DNA of 64,000 nt, taken from NCBI GenBank assembly GCA_039000515.1, contig JBCFYV010000935.1, forward strand, positions 60,922,346 through 60,986,345. Direction: 5' to 3'. Below, in pieces: positions 22,745-31,289 of this stretch. This stretch comes from Timema cristinae. Taxonomy: Eukaryota > Arthropoda > Insecta > Phasmatodea > Timematidae. The notes under the pieces were generated by a model. The model saw nothing but the letters and a program-made list of their open reading frames with translations, searched no databases and had not been told where the DNA came from. The first letter of the stretch is position 1, and every line of letters starts with the position of its first letter. The translations under genes and the position numbers were made by a program.

Positions 22745-22959
22745 CCCAACAGATTTTCTCAAATTATTACCAAACGGACGTCAGAACGGTATGTCTGTAA
22801 CAATTCTGGAACATAACATGTTGCAACGTCCGCTCCAACATGTTTCAAGAGCGTTGTTCGTGTTAACGGTTGCGTTTATTCCAATACTTTACAACCGGCG
22901 TTGTTATAACACTCGTGTAACCCCGGCCTAAGAGAAAAAAGGAGTTCTAGATTGTGTCA

Positions 22960-23070
22960 CGTGACCGCTTCATCTCGCAACATCTCGGAAAGTTGTCCGT
23001 GTGTCGTGTGGAGATTTTCGTGGTGACGTCACGCCCCGGCAAGGACGCGTTGACTCTAGTCGGTGAGTAA
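22960..23070 (+). promoter_or_regulatory. GC-rich block with CRE-like site and splice-donor-like sequence
   Basis: Contains GTGACGTCACG (CRE-like palindrome TGACGTCA) and TAGTCGGTGAGTAAAG, where CG|GTGAGTAA would be a strong donor. This is what an untranslated first exon could look like. No coding support and no acceptor partner were found. From 23071 to 23799 no other feature is supported apart from another TGACGTCA near 23440. Confidence 0.2.
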
Positions 23071-23799
23071 AGGTCGAGTGAACTACAGTCTGTCCAGCGT
23101 AGGAGTGTTGGTAACTGACAGCTAACAAAAGGTTACCAGACTTCGCTCATGTATCCAATCGCCAAACCATCTGATCCGCCAGACACTGTATTGAGCTGCT
23201 GCCACGTTTGGGTGACAAAACTTTCAAAATAAACAATGTTTTATTACCTATTTTTTTAAGAGTTTTAACATTCATGATATATGAACTTATAAAATTGGCC
23301 GTTTGGATGTTTATTTTTTTGTGGAACCGACATCTTTAGTTCAATTAAAATGCTTGACAAACGAGAGGTTCTAAAAGGTTGCTTTCTCTTCATAAGTTAA
23401 GATGGTGAACCAGCCGGAGTAAGGGCGGTTGATGACGTCATATATAGTGTTCGGTTGTTTTTGTGGGCATGTGTTAACATAGTAAAAACATTGACCGCCT
23501 TCATTTTGTCTGGTTCACCATATTAATTTATGAAGAGAATGCAGCCTTTTAAAATAAGCTTTAGTGTGTACATTCTTTTAAGTGAGCCACAGATGCCACT
23601 TTAACAAACAAAAAAAATCAAATGATTATTTTCATAAATTTGTAATCCGATAATGTAAACACGCTTAAAATAAAAAAATAATCAAAACACAAAGTGCATG
23701 TTGTGAAAGCTACGACTGCCTAGACTCTAAACTAAGAGTGACAACAAATTAATATACATAATATAGTCTTGCAGGTCATATGGTTTGGCGAATGGATAC

Positions 23800-23965
23800 A
23801 TGAGAGTTAATCTGGCAATGTTTGCTACACTGAATATCATCTCTGAGGCAACTGCGTCCCTACTATTGGGAAAAAAGCGTTGTCATATTCTTGTTTTCAT
23901 GTGGTCACAATATTCCCTTATATATAAGACAAGTTTCGCAATGCTGGTTAGTCGAGGCTGCCAGT
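23800..23965 (+). repeat. Dispersed repeat P, 5' half
   Basis: ATCATCTCTGAGGCAACTGC, CTATTGGGAAAAAAGCG, CCTTATATATAAGAC and CTGGTTAGTCGAGGCTGCCA. This copy has the cleanest TATA box (TATATAAG), 29 bp before the A of TTAGTC. It stops at GCTGCCAG and may continue at 24680 after an intervening insertion. Confidence 0.65.
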
Positions 23966-24276
23966 AGATGAAAAATGTTCGGGAAATTTTCCCAAGTGGC
24001 GGCTTGTGGTTGAGAGGTTAATTTGTATAGGTGACACTTTGAGCCTATTATACTTCAAAATATAGTGTGTTAGGAGTCGAGTGTGTTATAAGGAGGGAGG
24101 GGTGGTGAGGGTTAAATAAGAAGCACAGAGGATAAGGGGAGAGCGGGAGGGGGGAAGTAGACATGTTTGGTCAACCTTAACATTATTTTAATTAACTTAT
24201 TGATGACTAAAAGTTGTATGATTTATGAACATAACCTGTCTACAAAGACATTCATTTGTTTCCTCACTACATTTTT

Positions 24277-24520
24277 TTAGCACCGCGTCTTACTACCCGT
24301 TCTGCTTATACGATTATGTACTAACTAAGCCAATGTGTTAGGGATGAGGAAGGTTGAATTTAGAGGAATTGCACCCGCATGTGCGTGAGTGTAAAACCAT
24401 TTAGTAAAAACCTGCCTCAGTATATCCAGCCGGGATCAACTCCGATTTCCCTGTCATCAGCAGTTTAGTCTATTGCGAGAGTAGCGCGTTAGACCACGCG
24501 GCCACCGAAGAGGGCGGGTG
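24277..24520 (-). mobile_element. SINE-A
   Basis: T7 then AGCACCGCGTCTTACTACCC at the tail. The body is complete. The B box lost three bases (minus GGAGTTGATCCCGG). Head GGTGGCCGCGTGGTCTAACG is intact. A (CTA)n microsatellite follows at 24527-24559. Confidence 0.88.
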
Positions 24521-24679
24521 TTTCTTACTACTACTACTACTACTACTACCACTACTAATTATTATTACTGTTATTATCCATTTAATCAGTTGAAATTGTG
24601 TTAGAGAAACAATTAAAAAAATTCCGGCAAAAATATAAAGAAAATTTTTCAAAATATAAAACGTTCCATTTCACATCTC

Positions 24680-24797
24680 TAGTTGCCAGAAGCTCCTTCT
24701 TACGCCAGCACACCACCTTTCAGACATGACTGAGAGCGAGGAGATTTGGCAACAATTAACTGAGAGAATAAGTAAAGCTCTTCTCCTTAAGGGTGAC
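24680..24797 (+). repeat. Dispersed repeat P, 3' half
   Basis: AGTTGCCAGAAGCTCCTTCT, ACGCCAGCACACCACCTTTC and ACTGAGAGCGAGGAGATTTG match the reverse complement of 1327-1437 closely. With 23800-23965 it rebuilds one P element split by about 700 bp, and GYTGCCAG stands at both edges of the gap. Confidence 0.6.
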
Positions 24798-24798
24798 C

Positions 24799-25050
24799 TG
24801 GTGGTCCGGGGTTCAATCCTCAGTCACGGCACAGATTTATCTGATTACCAAACCCTTTCTTCACCTCTGACAAGACGTGTAGTAATCACAACTTGTGAAT
24901 GTGGGGGAATACCAGGCCTCCGCCGTGGTTCGGATCCCACGTTAAACTGTAGGTCCTCCATTTCATCTCACAATCACCCTACCATTACACATTAGCGTAA
25001 GTGCGTATAACCTGAACGGGTAGTAAGACGCAGTGCTCGTAATAATAATA
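24799..25050 (+). mobile_element. SINE-B with internal head deletion
   Basis: GTGACCTGGTGGTC joins directly to CGGGGTTCAATCCTC; about 33 bp between the A- and B-box regions are absent compared with 55537-55800. The missing part is bounded by GGTC repeats, so slippage or recombination between them explains the loss. The rest, to GTAGTAAGACGCAGTGCTCG and (TAA)n, is complete. Confidence 0.88.
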
Positions 25051-25309
25051 ATATTCTCCATAAGACCTGCAGTTTCCTTAGCGATGATATCGGGTATACC
25101 TATGATGACTGGACAGTATATTACTAAACCACCTGCACACCTTGACCGTACACTCCGTTTACCCTGAAAAGTAGCACTCTTAATTTGACACACTATACTA
25201 TAACCATAACTCATGAGTTATACCGTGTGGAACCGAATGTGGTAAGGTTGTTGCTAACTTTAACGTTGTTTATATGTGAAAAGTTAAGATTGGTAGAAAA
25301 TACAAATTT

Positions 25310-25430
25310 TTGTTGTTGCAATCAACATTAATAACATTCTACTATAATTGTTATCAGTGTTATTTTATAGGTAACCAAATGACAATATCTATCAAAAATG
25401 GCAGCTGCAGATTACAGGGCTTGAGGTATG
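25310..25430 (-). repeat. Dispersed repeat D
   Basis: AACATTCTACTATAATTGTT, ATCAGTGTTATTTTATAGGT and GGCAGCTGCAGATTACAGGG, the reverse of the family order near 8.5 kb. A plus-oriented fragment lies at 25610-25700 (AAAATAGTAAAACGTTATCA, TTCGTTTGTATTTTCAAAAA). Confidence 0.55.
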
Positions 25431-26334
25431 AACATATTAAACATAGTCTTCTTAGTTGTGTTAACTAATGAATATGGTCTTTCCTTAACTATAAGTTTCA
25501 TAGAAAGAATCTTATAGTCTCACAGCTACATACTTTAAAGTATGTCAACTGTCGAGTCATGTTATTTATGGCTGTTAATTTTGATAGATACTGTGATACC
25601 TGTTTAATAGCACCATTAAAATAGTAAAACGTTATCAGTTTTGGCCATAAATAGATTCGTTTGTATTTTCAAAAAGGCCATTGTGGACTGTAGGCAAACA
25701 TTTCCACAGGAAACCCCATGACCTTGAGTGGTAGATAACTCGCATGTAATTAAACATTGGCTTGAAGCTCGGATACTAATTAAATATTTCACTATGGTCA
25801 CAAGGACACAATGAAAAGTAGCAATAAACAAATAGGATAGTGCTTAATGGAGCTTTCTCTTTTGTTGACTGACACACCACCCAGTGATAAACATCCTATC
25901 ATACATTACACATACTTATTAGCAACACCTGAGATCTGCAACTGGTCAGTCAATCTCAGGGCATCTTTCAGTCAATCATGTATGAAAACTACATTGTCAT
26001 TAAAAGTCAATCTGTGATTTTTTTTAAAACCCATAACCAGTATTGATAAATGAAATTAAAATAGTTCAGTATAAAAATGTACATTTTATTTATTACTACA
26101 CATTTTGTTCTATAAAGCAGAGTTGGGGAGTCGGTAAGCCAACCTTCGACTTTCTAATGTCAGACTTTGACTCCTTCATAAATGACTAAAAATATACTAT
26201 TTACTAATACCGTAAAAAATTACTGTGCAGTAAAATATTCCAATACAGATTACTTCATGGGAAGCTTCTTTGACATTGTGAATTTATATTTAAATACAGT
26301 GGTCAATCCAAATTACGATCAACATAATAACAAC

Positions 26335-26611
26335 TTACGTCGGTGTCCGCATTGTCTAAGGTGTAAATCTCGTATTAGACTAGAGTGTCGACCGAGAGAT
26401 CGAGGTTTGAATCCCCATCAGGTTTAGGCCTACTGAAGGTGATTTTTTACTTTAAAATAAAAAGTTTTTCACTCTCCCTCCATGCAAATGTAAATAGGCC
26501 TACACAATTCTCATAATCCTAACTCATTAATTAAGTACTGCTACTGTTTAGGTTATATGCATATATATGTATATATGCATATAACCTAAACAGTAACATG
26601 AGGCGCTAAAA
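26335..26611 (+). mobile_element. SINE-A with a palindromic expansion in its tail
   Basis: Head GTCGGTGTCCGCATTGTCTA, B box GAGGTTTGAATCCC. The tail is replaced by a 52-bp palindrome and ends GAGGCGCTAAAAAAA. It lies in the hAT-like element. Confidence 0.75.
26543..26594. repeat. Perfect 52-bp palindrome (25-bp arms, TG centre)
   Basis: The left arm starts ACTGTTTAGGTTATATGC and the right arm is its exact reverse complement, ending CCTAAACAGT. The right arm is the SINE's own TATAACC tail block, so the left arm is an inverted copy of it, made by template switching or fold-back synthesis. Confidence 0.95.
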
Positions 26612-26689
26612 AAATATGGCCGGGCTGAAATTCATCGATATTTAAATGTCCTTGTGGCTATAAAAGTTAAAGCTAGGGGCCTGACTTTT

Positions 26690-26926
26690 TTTTAGAACTG
26701 TTTTATACTAACTGTCAAGTTATGTGCATATATATTAGTTATACTAATGTGTTAGGGATGAGGAAGGTTGAATTCAGAGGAGGTGTACTCACATTTGTAT
26801 GAACGACAGAATATAAAACCACTTAGGGAAAACCAACCATGATCTAACCTCAATCTCTCTGTCATCGGCCGTTCAATTTATTTAAAAAAATGGCGGCTAA
26901 GACCATTCGGCCACCAAAGCGAGTAA
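26690..26926 (-). mobile_element. SINE-A
   Basis: The tail is diverged (TTAGAACTGTTTTATACTAA). Body GTTAGGGATGAGGAAGGTTG is strong. The B box is lost (minus GAGGTTAGATCATGG). Head GGTGGCCGAATGGTCTTAGC is clear. Confidence 0.8.
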
Positions 26927-27479
26927 AGGTAACTTATATTCTGATTTGAGCGGGATTTGGACGGGCAAACTACGGAGCAGCCGATGTGTTCAATCCAACC
27001 TGGAGGATGCATGATTAAAATATGTTGCATCGTGAAGTAGCTTTTTTTTTAAACCCGACAAAGCTGGAGTTTTAGATAACTATGCCAGAATCAACATTCC
27101 AAACTTGGTAATTCATGCCCAAACATATATGGCAATGTTTGCATCCTCAGATTCATGCAAACCATATTTTTTAGCCATAAAACTTAGAAAAATGATCTTA
27201 GAAACAGCCTTACCTACAGATGAGCTGCTAATAAAATGTGTTTAAATGAAGTAAAATTTAAAACATAATGTGTTAAAAAGTGCCCACATAACATAAAAAA
27301 ATAGTTGTTTTTTGTTTAATTCATTCTGTGAATCTAGTTTCAAATGAGGTGTTGTTTGAATCAAACTAGGCTAGAGAATAACTTAAAATTTGTTATAAAA
27401 ATTTCCATGTCTTAGAACTTGATTTTCTTATGAATGGACATTTTGAGAACCATTTAAAAAATACAATTTTTCTTTGCCG

Positions 27480-27600
27480 TCAACACGGATAACATATTTT
27501 TACTAGGCTAAATTATTAGCGTTATTTTATAGCTATTCATAATAGGCTATCTATCAAAAGTGACAGTGGCTGATTACATGGCATGACCTATTAATACATA
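27480..27600 (-). repeat. Dispersed repeat D
   Basis: TTATTAGCGTTATTTTATAG, CTATCAAAAGTGACAGTGGC and GATTACATGGCATGACC. Same orientation as the 25.3- and 30.6-kb copies. Confidence 0.5.
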
Positions 27601-28053
27601 AAGACAGAGATGTGGAGTTGGAAACGTAACCAATTTTGGGTGGTCATAAAGTCGAGTTGGTAAAAATTTAGTCTCAGACTTCAAAATTAAAACTTAAATA
27701 TTATAAGAATATAATGGTAGGTTATATGATTATATATAAATAATTTTAACTTTATAGGGTACTCTTTAAATTTTAGAACTAATTTTGTTAACAAATTTTT
27801 TTCTAAATATAAATTCACAATGTCAAAGAGGCTTACCATGAAGTAATCTGTACTAAGCCTACCGTTTAAAAATTAATATAGGCCCACTTTAGTCATTTCT
27901 GAAGTAGGTAAGTCGAACGGTAGAAAAATAGAGGAGTGTGAGTTGAAGGCTTGGCTAACGACTCCACAGCACTACATAAAAGTAGATCTAACCTGGTAAC
28001 TTTTTCTAGGTCTCATATATGTACTTTCGTAAGAAAATTGGGGTATAGTTCAT

Positions 28054-28328
28054 GGGTGTATGTATTTATATTTAGCACCGCGTCTTACTACCCGTTCGGG
28101 TTATACGCTTTAAGTACTAATTACGCTAATGGATTAGGAATTGGGAAGGTTTAATTAGAGGAAGAGAAACCCGCATTTGCGTGGAGGTAGAGTGGAAATC
28201 CATTTAGGAAAAACCACCCCCAGTTCACCCGACCGAGATTCAAACCTCGATCTCCCCATCCTCAGCAATCGGGCTAAACACAACAAGCGCGTTAGCCAAC
28301 TACGCCACTGAGGGGGTGGGTGTATGTA
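28054..28328 (-). mobile_element. SINE-A flanked by an 11-bp target-site duplication, in the CLASP intron
   Basis: GGGTGTATGTA at 28054-28064 is repeated exactly at 28318-28328. The SINE between them is complete, in the GGATTAGGAATTGGGAAGG sub-family. It lies 212 bp downstream of the donor of the CLASP exon, in the same transcriptional sense as the gene. Confidence 0.92.
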
Positions 28329-28539
28329 ATATAATTTTATATTACCAGTACTTTTAAATGTCGAGGTAGCTTGAGTTACTATAAAATTTTCTATTTGAAA
28401 TGAACAGTAAAGGTTTGAAAATATTTGTGTTTAGTACACCATTTTGAGCTGTGTTTATAAGTGTACATAGATTAGACTTTTTTTTATGAAACTAAAAAGT
28501 TTAGATTTATATATTAACAGTGACGGAAATGTTTATTAC

Positions 28540-28731
28540 CTTGTTGTTGCTACTATTCATCCATGGAATGAGACTATCGATGAATTGGCCGATATCCGCA
28601 CACTCAAAGGAGTTATCCGGATCCGCGAGAAAGTTTATTAGGTTGTTGGCGATCGTCAACTTTGCCTTTGTATCCGTACTGCCAAGCAGTTTTAAGAAAC
28701 CGTCCATGTCCCTAGCATTGAAGGCAGACAT
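28540..28731 (-). CDS. CLASP: CLASP microtubule-binding protein, first coding exon
   Basis: Encodes 64 residues starting Met-Ser-Ala-Phe-Asn. CLASP proteins bind microtubule plus ends and spindle or kinetochore microtubules through TOG domains and suppress catastrophe; this exon is the start of TOG1. Diagnostic stretches are Asp-Gly-Phe-Leu near residue 10, Leu-Ile-Asn-Phe-Leu-Ala-Asp-Pro near 31-38, Asp-Ile-Gly-Gln-Phe-Ile-Asp-Ser-Leu near 46-54, and Trp-Met-Asn-Ser-Ser-Asn-Asn-Lys at 57-64. The last lines up with the Trp-Val-Asn-Ser-Ser-Asn-Tyr-Lys-Val of vertebrate CLASPs. The ATG follows an in-frame TAA ten codons upstream, so the start is well placed. Lys64 is followed by AAG|GTAATA, a phase-0 donor at 28539. 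Downstream exons should lie below 28538 or beyond the window; none was recognised, so intron 1 is probably long. Confidence 0.88.
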
Positions 28732-29275
28732 TTTTCTATTATACTTTTTTGAAAATTTAAGTTAAAAAAAAAATCTCAAACTTGTGATTAATTAATCCAC
28801 GTCAAACTCATGAAACACTTGATTCACCTTCAATCACACGACAGTATTTTTTTTAAGGGTATCCCCCTTACAACACAAATTTTTAAAACAACCACTTTCA
28901 GTTCCACTTCTTTTCAAAATTGTTTGCCATGGATTTTTTTTTTATGGAAATGTTAAATATACTATGGAAACATTAAATGTATTGACATAGAATCTTATGT
29001 TACTTCAGTACACATTTCATATCCATAAAGTCTAACATTTTCTCGGTTACACCATAGCGTTTTCCTTCGCTGTCAGTTTCAATCATTTTCAAACACACGA
29101 TTTTTGGTCACCACAACACTAAAACGAAGGACAAAACAATTAGATTAAATACAAAATTAGATTAATTATATCATATTAGGTTAATTATAATTTAATTAAT
29201 TTAATAAAATAAAGTCATGTCAACTAATACAAATTGCGATTTACAATACTTATCAATTAAGCCTATTTTTACCCT
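28732..29275 (-). promoter_or_regulatory. Likely 5' UTR and upstream region of CLASP
   Basis: AT-rich sequence upstream of the CLASP start, with a poly(T) run (minus strand) 30 bp before the ATG. No TATA or initiator can be chosen with confidence. No other gene is visible here. Confidence 0.3.
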
Positions 29276-29279
29276 CATT

Positions 29280-30057
29280 GTGTCTTATTAGCTGTTCAGA
29301 AGGCATATGTGTAACTGACTATGATTTGCTCTAATGGAGTAGGGATGAATTAGAAAGCATTTTAGAATTAATCTACCCGCATTTGTGCGGAAGGAGAGTT
29401 GAAAACCATTTAGGAAGAACCCGGCTGTATCCGAATAGTATACTTCAGCACCGTCGACCCTTGACATTCACTAGATAGTTGCATTAGCAATCACGTGATT
29501 AAGTGCAGATCCGTCCGATTAGTCACAAAGTGTGCTAATGCACCGCTCACACGCCCTTGAGTCCAAGGGTGACAGCAAGTTAACCTTAACACACCAATGA
29601 TGGGGTGTTTCATCGGCAATTGTTAAGTTTTTCGTCTGCTAGAAAGAGCGCTCGTAGAGTAATGTGATCTTTGATTACGTATGTTATACTGGCTGTTTTA
29701 TAGTGTTGTAGAGTTGTGTTGTGTTGGAAAATTTGTCATGTGCAGTGAAAATAAGTCCCCCACAAATATGTATGTGTCTTACGTTAATTTGGGCTAATAG
29801 ATGATGTTTAAAATAGTTTCTAAGAGCAGTGGTAGGAAGCAGCACTGCAGACTCAAGGGTGTGAAAAGGCTATTTTACCGCTCGAATAGTCTGTTGCAGT
29901 CTTTGATCTCAAGTGTGTGTTAAGTGTAAAGTTGTCAAGTGTTCTTGACTATTCGGATACAGCCGTCTCAGTAGACCTGACCGGGATCCAAACCTCAATC
30001 TCCCTTTCATTAGTTGGCAAGTCTAACATGAGTGTGACGACTTAGGCTATTTAATGA
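29280..30057 (-). mobile_element. SINE-A split by a TIR element
   Basis: Tail and body occupy 29280-29421 (CTCTAATGGAGTAGGGATGA, TTTAGGAAGAACC). The head resumes at 29966 (TCTCAGTAGACCTGACCGGG, minus B box GGTTTGGATCCCGG) and ends near 30057. The join would restore the ACC..CTCAGTA order of intact copies, so the two parts are one SINE. Confidence 0.85.
29422..29965. mobile_element. 544-bp TIR element inserted in the SINE
   Basis: The ends are perfect 18-bp inverted repeats: CGGCTGTATCCGAATAGT at 29422-29439 and its reverse complement at 29948-29965. There is no open frame long enough for a transposase, so it is non-autonomous. Internal sequence such as CACACGCCCTTGAGTCCAAG and GACTCAAGGGTGTGAAAAGG suggests further imperfect inverted symmetry. 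The flanks show no convincing target-site duplication. Confidence 0.88.
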
Positions 30058-30384
30058 GTGAAGTGTTTTTTTTTTTTTTTTCAATATTTAACTACCTGAT
30101 AATACCGGTATCTTAAGAAATTGGTGCTCAATAATACCCTCTTTTTTTTTGCTGCACACAAAATACAATAAAATAATATTATCAGTAATTATTTATTCTG
30201 TTTATAAAAGAGGCCCCTAATCAGCGAGTGAAATGTGTATGCCCTACTTGTTATTTGTAAGTGCACGTGTGTAAGTAAACTAAATACAAAGGTTAAGTAG
30301 GTCTGTCGATTAAAAATTGTCCGGGATGAATTGAATTCAAAACTTCAAACCGGGGTTGCATTAGGCCTAATTCAAATGAACTAA

Positions 30385-30562
30385 TACTGTAACACAAATT
30401 TGTAAGGAATGAGACTAGGTTTAATTCAGAAGAAGTGTACCCGCATTTGTGTGAAAGTAGAGTGAAAAAATCATCCTCAGTGCACTCGACTGGTACCTAT
30501 TCAAACTCCGATCTCGTCTAGCTCAAGAGTGACGCCTTGGACCATGCGTCCACCGAAAAAGG
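30385..30562 (-). mobile_element. SINE-A, tail-truncated
   Basis: Starts in AAGGAATGAGACTAGGTTTA. Keeps GTACCCGCATTTGTGTGAAA, CTCAGTGCACTCGAC and head GGTGGACGCATGGTCCAAGG (minus). Confidence 0.75.
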
Positions 30563-30609
30563 GTAATCTTGAGTTAATTGATGGTTACTAGCCAATGTGA
30601 CTGAATGTA

Positions 30610-30760
30610 AACAAACAGGGTCAACAATAATAATATTTTACTGTAGGCCTATTTTATAGGTATTAGTATGATATATCGAAAGTGATAGCTGTAGATCACA
30701 TGACTTCAGGTAGAAATGTATAAACAATGTTTTAGTAAAAAAAAAAATTAAACATCAAAA
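30610..30760 (-). repeat. Dispersed repeat D
   Basis: ACAATAATAATATTTTACTG, GATATATCGAAAGTGATAGC and TGTAGATCACATGACTTCAG, reverse of the 8.5-kb order. Confidence 0.55.
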
Positions 30761-30969
30761 AGTATTTTCATATTTGAATCTGATGCTAGTTATAGGCTAG
30801 GACCTACACGGAACAAGATGAATACAAATTTGGTAGAAGATAACTATAATGACTTACCTAGAAAAGATAGGCCTACTTATGACAAAAAGTCCACAACAAG
30901 ATTCAAGTTAAGAAAAATTTTCTGTTATCTGTCGAAATCCAATATTTACACATCCCTCCCTCTCTCTAC

Positions 30970-31285
30970 TTTCCTAGAAATTATTATTATTAGCACCGCG
31001 TCTTACTACCCGTTCAGGTTGTACACACTTACGCTAATGTGTAATGGTAGGGTGATTGTGAGATGAAATGGAGGACCTACAGTTTAACGTGGGATTCGAA
31101 CCACGGTGGAGGCCTGACATTCCACACATTCACAAGTTGAGATTAATACACGTCTTGTCAGAGGTGAAGGAAGGGTTTGGCAATCAGATAAATCTGTACA
31201 GAGAGCAAGGATTGAACCTCGGACCCCTAGCACAGAAGTCCGACACCTTACCCCTAGACCACCAGGTCACTAATTTCTTAGAAAT
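30970..31285 (-). mobile_element. SINE-B, full length, with 12-bp target-site duplication
   Basis: TTTCCTAGAAAT (30970-30981) and TTTCTTAGAAAT (31274-31285) flank the element with one mismatch. It holds the (ATT)n tail, TAGCACCGCGTCTTACTACC, CCACGGTGGAGGCCTGACAT, the B-box region (minus GAGGTTCAATCCTTG) and the head GTGACCTGGTGGTCTAGGGG. Confidence 0.9.
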
Positions 31286-31289
31286 ATAT

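Larger units (their letters stand above)
26118..27974. mobile_element. hAT-like element with GGAGTCG termini, compound
   Basis: The left end CAGAGTTGGGGAGTCGGTAA and the right end (minus reading TAGTGCTGTGGAGTCGTTAG) are inverted. About 180 bp inside each end also match in inverse orientation, including ACAGATTACTTCATGG and CTTTGACATTGTGAATTTAT. Flanks CTATAAAG and CATAAAAG may be a decayed 8-bp duplication, the size typical of hAT. A third end-like piece lies near 27605. No transposase is visible. Two SINE-A copies sit inside. Boundaries are tentative. Confidence 0.5.

Noticed and set aside
28520..28765. 81-codon plus-strand frame opposite the CLASP exon
   Set aside because: It is the antisense shadow of the CLASP exon.
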